A DNA stretch of 20,213 nucleotides, taken from the IMG/VR virus record IMGVR_UViG_3300025483_000098, positions 1 to 20,213 of that record. One strand, written 5' to 3'. How positions within the stretch are numbered: the first letter of the stretch is position 1; each line of letters opens with the position of its first letter. Shown here one piece after another: positions 15,745 through 20,213 of the stretch. This DNA is from a virus. Both the position numbers and the translations under genes were made by a program. The notes under the pieces are model-generated. The model saw nothing but the letters and a program-made list of their open reading frames with translations, was not told where the DNA came from and searched no databases.

Positions 15745-16330
15745 AATTCTTGACAATCAATTTGATAAACTATATCTACATCAAATAGCAGGACACATTA
15801 GTGAAATTCCACTTTCATATAATAACGTTGCTAATAGAACTACATGGCCATATGAGTTTGAAGGAACACACAAACTCTTAGGATGTAAACTGTTTCAACG
15901 TGGCAATGGTGTCAATAGAGTCAATACATGCCATGATAAAGTAGAACCATTCTTTGACATTCTTGAGCGTCTAGAAGAAGTGCTGAGTGCATATTTTTTA
16001 TGCAATCAGATTGGTTTGAATGTACAGTATCAAGGATTTGATGGTACAACTCACACAGATAGTGGAGATCCAAATGATATTACACTTTTGATGATGACTA
16101 ATCCAGAGTGGGACAGTTCATGGGGTGGACAATTCCAACTGACAGACAAAAATGGTGAGCATGTTGTTGAAGAGCATGAATATGTGCCAGGTAGAGTTAT
16201 TGTTCTACCATCGAAACATCCACATAGAGGGTTAGCACCTACCGTACCACATGTTTATCGCACGTCAATAGTCTGGCGAGTCACACCATTAGACTACTAC
16301 CTGAGAAAGAATTTTCCTTCTAGGTCTTGA
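15734..16330 (+). CDS. 2OG-Fe(II) oxygenase, prolyl 4-hydroxylase-like (oxygenase 5)
   Basis: 198 residues. The core is GTTHTDSGD (104-112), with His107 and Asp109. Next come ITLLMMTNPEWDSSWGG (116-132), which is the N-P-xW-xx-xWGG strand of this enzyme branch, and VPGRVIVLPSKHPHRGLAP (151-169), where distal His164 is followed by RG. YRTSIVWRV (175-183) supplies Arg176. All expected catalytic residues are present. Its start lies within the end of oxygenase 4. It is the last gene of the oxygenase cluster, and its TGA stop lies inside the -35 box of the next promoter. A related fold and motif spacing to oxygenase 3 suggests a common branch, though the sequences have diverged strongly. Confidence 0.87.
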   Translation: MICKILDNQFDKLYLHQIAGHISEIPLSYNNVANRTTWPYEFEGTHKLLGCKLFQRGNGVNRVNTCHDKVEPFFDILERLEEVLSAYFLCNQIGLNVQYQGFDGTTHTDSGDPNDITLLMMTNPEWDSSWGGQFQLTDKNGEHVVEEHEYVPGRVIVLPSKHPHRGLAPTVPHVYRTSIVWRVTPLDYYLRKNFPSRS

Positions 16331-16354
16331 CATGAGATGATAGTGTGGTAGGAT
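16327..16354 (+). promoter_or_regulatory. Sigma70-type promoter (TTGACA, 16 bp, extended TGG-TAGGAT)
   Basis: A perfect -35 hexamer TTGACA (16327-16332) is followed after 16 bases by TAGGAT (16349-16354), which has an upstream TGG extended -10 element. Transcription would begin near 16361. The -35 overlaps the TGA stop of oxygenase 5. This is the best promoter in the window and marks the start of the small-gene block. It looks like a host RNA polymerase promoter rather than a T4-type late promoter. Confidence 0.62.
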
Positions 16355-16376
16355 AGCAGAAGCGAGCATACCACTA

Positions 16377-16646
16377 TTGAAAGTTCCCACGCAACCAGAG
16401 TTGACGCACTTGCAGCTTCAAGCAATGTTACGCGATCACAATATTCCAGAAAGCGAAATAAAGTATCTGGGAGATAGAGAATATACTACTGAGTATCAGG
16501 CACATCCAGAATATCATGGGCAGATTATGCCATGGTATCTAATTGGTGGTGATCATGAGGTTCCTGTATGCGACATTGCATCAGTTGATCAAGTGGACGA
16601 TAATGATTGTGTCCCTGAGAATGATGGTTGGGGTCTCCAATCATAA
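16377..16646 (+). CDS. Small acidic protein of unknown function
   Basis: 89 residues if started at TTG 16377; the frame is closed upstream by TAG at 16341-16343. The next in-frame ATG is at 16425 and would give 73 residues. Neither start has a clear Shine-Dalgarno sequence, so the start is uncertain. The body reads HLQLQAMLRDHNIPESEIKYLG, then a Tyr/His-rich stretch and an Asp-rich end (VDQVDDNDCVPEND). It is soluble, with no recognised domain. It is the first gene behind the promoter at 16327 and is followed by an inverted repeat at 16657. Confidence 0.55.
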   Translation: MKVPTQPELTHLQLQAMLRDHNIPESEIKYLGDREYTTEYQAHPEYHGQIMPWYLIGGDHEVPVCDIASVDQVDDNDCVPENDGWGLQS

Positions 16647-16656
16647 AGAAAGTGTA

Positions 16657-16674
16657 AGGATATACAGATATCCT
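16657..16674 (+). other. Perfect inverted repeat (hairpin), AGGATAT-ACAG-ATATCCT
   Basis: A seven-base perfect stem with a four-base loop lies 11 bases after the stop of the preceding gene. The bases after it are GACAAAACC, not a T-run, so it is unlikely to be an intrinsic terminator. It could be an RNA processing or stabilising hairpin or a regulator site. A TAAAAT at 16687-16692 could be a -10 element for the next gene but has no matching -35. Confidence 0.4.
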
Positions 16675-16715
16675 GACAAAACCATCTAAAATACCTAAGA
16701 CTACGCTAAACTAAC

Positions 16716-16910
16716 ATGGACTGGCAAGACCGCACTAAACATGAAAAACGTAAGGATGCATTCTACATCTTTTACGAGAGTGTATTGAAACCAGACCATG
16801 AACTACGCCAAGATGCTCATGAGCAGTGCTGTTATCATGAGTTGTTAGAATGGCGTGGTGAGATCATTGCCTACCTTGACCGCCGCCGTATTGAAGAGTT
16901 TAATTCATGA
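16716..16910 (+). CDS. Small charged protein of unknown function
   Basis: 64 residues, highly charged and mostly helical (MDWQDRTKHEKRKDAFYIFYESVL, then RGEIIAYLDRRRIEEFNS), with an adjacent Cys pair (CCYHE). There is no signal or membrane segment and no recognised family. Its end overlaps the next ATG by four bases (ATGA), supporting it as a real gene in a small operon. Such short genes between tail and replication regions are common in cyanophages and often act early against the host, but nothing specific can be assigned here. Confidence 0.6.
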   Translation: MDWQDRTKHEKRKDAFYIFYESVLKPDHELRQDAHEQCCYHELLEWRGEIIAYLDRRRIEEFNS

Positions 16911-17206
16911 CTATTGAAGGACGCCCAGAACTTAAAGGAACCGAAGATTTTTTGCAAAAGAGTTATGCAGGACAACGTAAAGATCGTATGCAAGATGCTA
17001 TCGACGATTACCTCCAAGATGGTAAAGTATCAGCACGACAAACGTATGAAGAGATGCTATCTTGCATCGATGATGTAATTAAATACCACGAGCAATCATA
17101 CTGCCGTGCTCGTAGTCTTCGTGATCTTATGATGGGACATCGTGAAGTTGACCTTGATGATCTTGCCAAGAAGTGGCAGTATGATAAATTACCTGAGCGT
17201 TTCTAA
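16907..17206 (+). CDS. Small helical protein of unknown function
   Basis: 99 residues, coupled to the upstream gene by ATGA. It is largely helical and charged (RKDRMQDAIDDYLQDG, ARQTYEEMLSCIDDVIKYHEQSY, ARSLRDLMMGHREVDLDDLAKKW). The pattern of amphipathic helices suggests a small protein-binding factor. No DNA-binding or catalytic motif is clear, and I do not recognise the family. Confidence 0.65.
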   Translation: MTIEGRPELKGTEDFLQKSYAGQRKDRMQDAIDDYLQDGKVSARQTYEEMLSCIDDVIKYHEQSYCRARSLRDLMMGHREVDLDDLAKKWQYDKLPERF

Positions 17207-17211
17207 TTACC

Positions 17212-17412
17212 ATGACTGAAGAAGAACTGAAAGAGACTATCAAGAATCTCTTGGCAATGCAAACTAACAATGATTACAACTTCCAACTATTGGAGGCAAA
17301 GATTGATCTTTTAGAAAAAAGAATTAAAGATCTAGATGAGTTGCGTGAAGTGTTCAGACTTCCTCCACCTCAGAATCTAGACCGTGAACCATTTGAGTTT
17401 GTAAAAGACTGA
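17212..17412 (+). CDS. Small coiled-coil protein
   Basis: 66 residues. Residues about 3-48 form a heptad-type amphipathic helix (LLEAKIDLLEKRIKDLDEL), followed by a Pro-rich segment (LPPPQNLDREPFEF). It is probably a coiled-coil oligomer. No function can be named. The start is five bases after the previous stop, and the TGA overlaps the ATG of the next gene by one base. Confidence 0.63.
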   Translation: MTEEELKETIKNLLAMQTNNDYNFQLLEAKIDLLEKRIKDLDELREVFRLPPPQNLDREPFEFVKD

Positions 17413-17693
17413 TGCAGTTTGAACTGCTCCAACCTGTGACATATGGTCACGTCACAGGTTATATTTCTTTCATTAGTGAATACTACATCACTATTTGTTT
17501 CAAAGACATCCCACTTCCTGAGTCTGAAAACTCACGGTGGGGTCGTCACTATGTTAATCTCGTTGTTTACCCTAAGTTTTATCATGAAGTACGCAGTTGT
17601 GTGGTTGAAGAACAAGAAGAAGGACACTGCCCGCCAAGAAGCGATCTTCTACAATTTGGAAGACGCCGCGCTATGGGAGCAGCACATCAATAA
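17412..17693 (+). CDS. Small beta-rich protein of unknown function with an atypical C-terminus
   Basis: 93 residues. The first ~60 residues look like a compact beta domain (MQFELLQPVTYGHVTGYISF, YYITICFKDIP, RWGRHYVNLVVYPKFYHEV). From about residue 60 the composition changes abruptly to CVVEEQEEGHCPPRSDL and an Arg/Gly-rich end. That part runs in a different frame over the gene at 17584, so the native C-terminus may have ended near residue 60 and been extended when a stop was lost. The family is not recognised. Confidence 0.6.
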   Translation: MQFELLQPVTYGHVTGYISFISEYYITICFKDIPLPESENSRWGRHYVNLVVYPKFYHEVRSCVVEEQEEGHCPPRSDLLQFGRRRAMGAAHQ

Positions 17694-17742
17694 GACTCAA
17701 CACTCTAAAACCAACATTGTCCCCATCTTTGGTGACAGTTGA
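17584..17742 (+). CDS. Small protein overlapping the previous gene out of frame
   Basis: 52 residues from ATG 17584. The open frame extends back to 17443, but its earlier part is a shadow of the preceding gene. The translation MKYAVVWLKNKKKDTARQEA, then IFYNLEDAALWEQHI, has a natural mix of beta strand and amphipathic helix and reads more like a real protein than the other frame over the same bases. Its stop lies 11 bases before the terminator stem, as expected for the last gene of a transcription unit. It overlaps the upstream gene by 110 bases in the +1 frame. Function is unknown. Confidence 0.55.
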   Translation: MKYAVVWLKNKKKDTARQEAIFYNLEDAALWEQHINKTQHSKTNIVPIFGDS

Positions 17743-17753
17743 ACAAGTGTCAC

Positions 17754-17779
17754 AGGGGGGCTTCCATGCCCCCCTTTTT
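17754..17779 (+). terminator. Rho-independent terminator
   Basis: A perfect stem GGGGGGC / GCCCCCC with the six-base loop TTCCAT is followed at once by TTTTT. This is a textbook intrinsic terminator ending the small-gene unit begun at 16327. An added A-T pair at the base (17754/17775) lengthens the stem. Confidence 0.9.
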
Positions 17780-17793
17780 CGTGTATTCTATAA
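17780..17793 (+). promoter_or_regulatory. Promoter-like motif CGTGTATTCTATAA, copy 1
   Basis: The 14-base motif lies directly after the terminator and 20 bases before the ATG at 17814. An exact copy stands at 20049-20062 before another short gene. TATTCT or TATAAG could be the -10 element; no clear -35 is seen in either copy. The following leader carries AAAGGA as ribosome-binding site and an ACACACC stretch just before the ATG. Confidence 0.5.
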
Positions 17794-17813
17794 GAGTCAA
17801 AGGAACACACCCC

Positions 17814-18056
17814 ATGCAACTCACCACGAACGTCACCGTCGTTGACTTCTTCCCCGAGGCATACATTGCTGATGAAGGCGTCAAGCGTTTCCAGAAGCGT
17901 GTCACCTGGAAAGCAAATGGTCTCAAGTCCTACAGCACTGTTACCATGCTCACAGCTCGTAATGAGTGGGCATCACGCATTGCTAACGGTGCTGAAGTCA
18001 CTGACTACCACACCGACAAAATGCCACGCTCTGAGTATATGCCAATGGCAGTGTGA
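17814..18056 (+). CDS. Small protein of unknown function behind the repeated promoter motif
   Basis: 80 residues from ATG 17814, which has AAAGGA about ten bases upstream. A longer frame back to 17739 would read through the terminator and is rejected. The protein (MQLTTNVTVVDFFPEAYIAD, RFQKRVTWKANG, TMLTARNEWASRIANGAEVTDY) is soluble, alpha/beta and basic in the middle. No family is recognised. Its codons are strikingly C-ending compared with the tail genes. It follows a terminator and promoter, so it begins a new transcription unit, probably expressed early. Confidence 0.68.
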   Translation: MQLTTNVTVVDFFPEAYIADEGVKRFQKRVTWKANGLKSYSTVTMLTARNEWASRIANGAEVTDYHTDKMPRSEYMPMAV

Positions 18057-18058
18057 TG

Positions 18059-18080
18059 AGAGGCACCTGTGAGCGCCTCT
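18059..18080 (+). other. Inverted repeat AGAGGC / GCCTCT after the 17814 gene
   Basis: A six-base stem with a ten-base loop lies just behind the stop codon. The T-rich stretch (CCTTTTCT) comes 14 bases later rather than directly after the stem, so it is at best a weak terminator or an mRNA 3' hairpin. Confidence 0.35.
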
Positions 18081-18105
18081 AACGCCCTTATATCCTTTTC
18101 TACCT

Positions 18106-18288
18106 ATGGAGACTGCTAACGTACCCCTGACGCCCTCTCAAATCCGTTTCCTGATGGATGTGATGATGGGATCACAACTCGGCATCACCAAACTCCATGC
18201 TATACAGCATGGCGTGAACGACAGTGCTGTCTACAACCACTTGGCAGACTGTCTACCTGACCCTCCTGACCCTACCGAGTGCTGGTAG
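18106..18288 (+). CDS. Small protein of unknown function
   Basis: 60 residues from ATG 18106; there is no obvious Shine-Dalgarno sequence upstream (TTTTCTACCT). The N-terminal part is an amphipathic helix with many Met (PSQIRFLMDVMMGSQLGI), followed by a second helix (AVYNHLADCL) and a Pro/Asp-rich tail ending ECW. The helical pair could be a small DNA- or protein-binding module, but no signature motif is present. Codon use matches its neighbours. Confidence 0.5.
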   Translation: METANVPLTPSQIRFLMDVMMGSQLGITKLHAIQHGVNDSAVYNHLADCLPDPPDPTECW

Positions 18289-18291
18289 AAT
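18283..18291 (+). promoter_or_regulatory. Possible extended -10 promoter (TGG-TAGAAT)
   Basis: TGGTAGAAT is an extended -10 element nearly identical to TGGTAGGAT in the promoter at 16327. It overlaps the stop of the 18106 gene and lies 25 bases before ATG 18316. There is no good -35, which extended -10 promoters can do without. The leader ends ACACACACC-ATG, similar to the leaders at 17814 and 20084. Confidence 0.42.
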
Positions 18292-18315
18292 TACAAAGTA
18301 ATCAACACACACACC

Positions 18316-19122
18316 ATGGACATCCGTAACGAGTTCGTTGAGATCATCAACCACCACTTTGGTGGCATCCGTGACGAGGTTAAGTTCGCTCTCAAATACA
18401 ATGATGGTGTGTCGTTTGACACTGGTAAGTTTGGTGAGCGTGTAAACTTCATTCTTCACGGCACCAAAGGTGTACCATCCAATGGTGGTTGTGCTTTCGA
18501 TGCTGCTAACTTCAGTGAGGCGAAGGGTTGCAACAAAGCACAGACATATGAGTGCCCTGACTGTGGCACCAAGAATAACTATTACTCTGACAAATGTGCT
18601 GAGTGTGGTAGTACAGAGCGTAAAGATCCTAATGACACTCGCTGGGGCATTGATGCTAAGGCACACTTCCTGTATGCCGATCAAATGCCATACTATTGCT
18701 TCACTATCATCACTCCTGTCAATCGTAGTGCAGAGAATCCGCAGTTCAACATCAAAGTATATCGTATTGACGCTAAAAACGAATTCTTTAATGACATGCT
18801 GCGCTACCAACTGAAGCATGGTAGTAAAGCACACAAGAACTTCATGCCTCTTGGTCGTGACTTTTACATGTCATCACCTGAGATGCTCGTTGAGTGTCTT
18901 GTGTCTGTCACTGATACTGTCAGTGTGCAATTCTATGAGTTTGACCCTCAGGGTCGCAAGATTGAGACCATGCCTATTGATCTCTTCACTAAAGCAGAAC
19001 AAAAGCAACTGCAATCCTGTGCTGGTGCTTGTCTGATCAGTGAAGCAGTTGAGACTATTGGTGTCAAGCAATCGACACACGGCAAAGATCGTGGTACACT
19101 GAACCGTAACAAGAAGATCTGA
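18316..19122 (+). CDS. Zinc-ribbon protein, candidate type II restriction endonuclease
   Basis: 268 residues. A four-Cys zinc ribbon is clear: Cys80, Cys83, Cys94 and Cys97 (CPDCG ... CAECG). Before it stands FDAANFSEAKGC (61-72), where Asp62, Glu68 and Lys70 could form a PD-(D/E)XK nuclease site. Behind it is RWGIDAKAHF (109-118) with a second D-x-K. The stop is directly followed by the ATG of a DNA methyltransferase, the usual layout of restriction-modification pairs. Length suits a type II enzyme. This reading rests on context and on weak motifs; it could instead be a zinc-binding methyltransferase partner or a host-DNA nuclease. The 193-residue frame on the opposite strand is a shadow. 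Confidence 0.5.
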   Translation: MDIRNEFVEIINHHFGGIRDEVKFALKYNDGVSFDTGKFGERVNFILHGTKGVPSNGGCAFDAANFSEAKGCNKAQTYECPDCGTKNNYYSDKCAECGSTERKDPNDTRWGIDAKAHFLYADQMPYYCFTIITPVNRSAENPQFNIKVYRIDAKNEFFNDMLRYQLKHGSKAHKNFMPLGRDFYMSSPEMLVECLVSVTDTVSVQFYEFDPQGRKIETMPIDLFTKAEQKQLQSCAGACLISEAVETIGVKQSTHGKDRGTLNRNKKI

Positions 19123-20046
19123 ATGAACTATAAAAATCAAGATTGTATTGAATATCTCAAGTCACTTGATGATCGCTCTGTGGATCTGATCGTCACAGAT
19201 CCACCATACTATCGTGTTGTCAAGGATGATTGGGACAACCAGTGGTTCACTAGTGATGAATATTATGCATGGTGTGAACAATGGATCACTGAACTTGGTA
19301 GAGTAGCAAAGTGGTCTGCTAGTTTCTGGTTGTTTGGTTTCCCGCAGCAGTTGTGTCACCTGCTGCCTGTTATTCAACGTGCTGGGTTCACATTCCGTCA
19401 GCAGATCGTTGTAAACAAGGGTATGCAAGCAGTTGCTGGTAGAACTAGCAAGAAACTGAAGATGTTTCCTACTGCCACGGAAAGTATATTCTATTTTCAC
19501 TATGAAGCACGGGATCATATCCGTGACATGTTGCAATTAGAGCGTAAGCGTCTTGGTTGGCGCGGAAATGATGTAAATGCACATCTTGGTAAAGCAGTGA
19601 CTGGTGGTGGTGCGTTCGCTTGCATGGCATCAGAGAAGAAACCACGCGAGCATAGAGTATATCCTACTCGTGATGACTGGACTAAACTGCAAGAGGTAAT
19701 GTCACTGCCTGAGTATGATGATCTCGTGTACACATTTAATCTACCCACTGGTCTCACTGATGTGTGGGATGACATCAACTTCTACGACCGTAAAGTAACA
19801 AAAATCCATTCGACGCAAAAACCAGTTGCATTGATGGAGCGTCTGGTCCTGGCGTCCTCCAATATAGGAAATAACGTTCTTGACATCTTCGGTGGGTCTG
19901 GTTCTACTGGTGTGGTGTGTAAGTTGCATGGTAGAGAGTTCTTAGGATGCGAAATTGACCCAGAATACTATGCACAGTCTCGTGAGCGCATCCTGGACAC
20001 TGTGCCAGACATCAAACCGCCCACCATCTTCCCATTCTTCCCCTGA
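19123..20046 (+). CDS. DNA amino-methyltransferase (N6-adenine or N4-cytosine), beta class
   Basis: 307 residues; the ATG follows the upstream stop with no gap. Motif IV is DPPY at 26-29 (LIVTDPPYY). The segment IHSTQKPVALMERLVLASS (228-246) is the motif X region, and VLDIFGGSGSTGVV (252-265) is motif I for AdoMet binding, followed by FLGCEIDPEYY (273-283). Motif IV before motif I marks the beta subclass. DPPY favours N6-adenine but does not prove it. The middle (about 100-210) is the likely target-recognition region, including HLGKAVTGGGAF. It would protect phage DNA against the neighbouring nuclease or against host restriction, or alter gene expression. The family assignment is firm. Confidence 0.93.
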   Translation: MNYKNQDCIEYLKSLDDRSVDLIVTDPPYYRVVKDDWDNQWFTSDEYYAWCEQWITELGRVAKWSASFWLFGFPQQLCHLLPVIQRAGFTFRQQIVVNKGMQAVAGRTSKKLKMFPTATESIFYFHYEARDHIRDMLQLERKRLGWRGNDVNAHLGKAVTGGGAFACMASEKKPREHRVYPTRDDWTKLQEVMSLPEYDDLVYTFNLPTGLTDVWDDINFYDRKVTKIHSTQKPVALMERLVLASSNIGNNVLDIFGGSGSTGVVCKLHGREFLGCEIDPEYYAQSRERILDTVPDIKPPTIFPFFP

Positions 20047-20048
20047 TC

Positions 20049-20062
20049 CGTGTATTCTATAA
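20049..20062 (+). promoter_or_regulatory. Promoter-like motif CGTGTATTCTATAA, copy 2
   Basis: This is an exact copy of the 14-base motif at 17780-17793. It lies directly after the methyltransferase stop and 21 bases before ATG 20084. A strong Shine-Dalgarno sequence (AAGGGAG) and ACACC follow. Placement in front of short ORFs in both cases supports a promoter of one regulatory class. Confidence 0.5.
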
Positions 20063-20083
20063 AGGTAGTCAAGGGAGCACACC

Positions 20084-20128
20084 ATGATCACTCAAACACA
20101 ACACACTCGTTGGACAAATGTTTTCTAA
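20084..20128 (+). CDS. 14-codon leader ORF
   Basis: The ATG at 20084 has a strong ribosome-binding site (AAGGGAG) and encodes MITQTQHTRWTNVF before a TAA at 20126-20128. A second ATG at 20118, in another frame, lies inside it and starts the next gene, so the 14-residue ORF may couple or regulate translation of that gene. It may be a leader peptide rather than a functional protein. Confidence 0.4.
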   Translation: MITQTQHTRWTNVF

Positions 20129-20213
20129 AGTCACACGATACGGTCTCGCTGGTATTCTTACATGTCTTGCTCTCGGTAGTTATCTTAACTTTCTAGCAGA
20201 GCGTGACAGTAAG
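20118..20213 (+). CDS. Small membrane protein, N-terminal part only
   Basis: 32 residues are visible before the window ends. They start MFSKVTRYGLAGILTCLAL and go on through GSYLNFLAERDSK. A basic start (Lys, Arg) followed by about 15 hydrophobic residues predicts a single membrane helix or signal anchor, with a charged region after it. The ATG lies inside the end of the 14-codon leader ORF, suggesting coupled translation. The family and full length cannot be judged from here. Confidence 0.5.
   Translation, partial: MFSKVTRYGLAGILTCLALGSYLNFLAERDSK

Noticed and set aside
17739-17813. N-terminal extension of the 17814 gene
   Set aside because: The frame passes through the intrinsic terminator and the promoter-like motif; ATG 17814 has its own ribosome-binding site.
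18253-18834. 193-residue open frame on the - strand
   Set aside because: It lies opposite the zinc-ribbon gene, has no ribosome-binding site, and its composition is that of a reverse complement. The + strand gene has a clear four-Cys motif and neighbours on both sides.
1-20213. tRNA genes, CRISPR arrays, insertion sequences or an integrase attachment site
   Set aside because: No cloverleaf with CCA-type end, spaced short repeats, transposase motif or flanking direct repeats was noticed on reading either strand; a dedicated scan was not possible.

Overview
The window looks like part of a T4-like myovirus of marine cyanobacteria (Synechococcus or Prochlorococcus), though no database search was possible. 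The reasons are: every supported gene is on the + strand; genes are packed with TAATG or ATGA overlaps and almost no spacers; there are three phage tail-collar (gp12-like) proteins; there are modular fibre or adhesin proteins; and a run of 2-oxoglutarate/Fe(II) oxygenases sits directly downstream, a gene type common in the tail regions of marine cyanophages. I saw no tRNA, rRNA, CRISPR array or insertion sequence.

Bases 1-11196 form the virion adsorption module. The end of a structural protein (1-490) is followed by two tail-collar proteins (539-2649). Next come three large tandem paralogous adhesin-like genes (2651-9914), then a third collar protein (9916-11196). Each adhesin has its own N-terminal domain. 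That of the third is a double glycine-rich domain resembling the ALK/LTK type. All three share one C-terminal block: an Ig-like domain, three complete beta-rich modules of about 85-105 residues, and a fourth module that stops early. The collar protein that follows begins with what looks like the missing piece of that module.

Bases 11205-16330 form a translationally coupled cluster of eight genes. Five are 2OG-Fe(II) oxygenases from different sub-branches. One has a tail-assembly-chaperone-like segment and two are unrecognised. The position suggests they act on virion or cell-surface components, but the substrate cannot be read from sequence.

Bases 16327-17779 begin with a strong sigma70-type promoter embedded in the stop codon of the last oxygenase. 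They carry six small unknown genes, two of them overlapping by 110 bases in different frames, and end in a clear rho-independent terminator. Bases 17780-20213 restart with a 14-base promoter-like motif that recurs exactly at 20049. This part holds two small unknown genes, a zinc-ribbon protein that may be a restriction endonuclease, an immediately adjacent beta-class DNA amino-methyltransferase, a 14-codon leader ORF, and the start of a small membrane protein cut by the window edge. Codons here are more C-ending than in the structural region, which fits early-type or more recently acquired genes.
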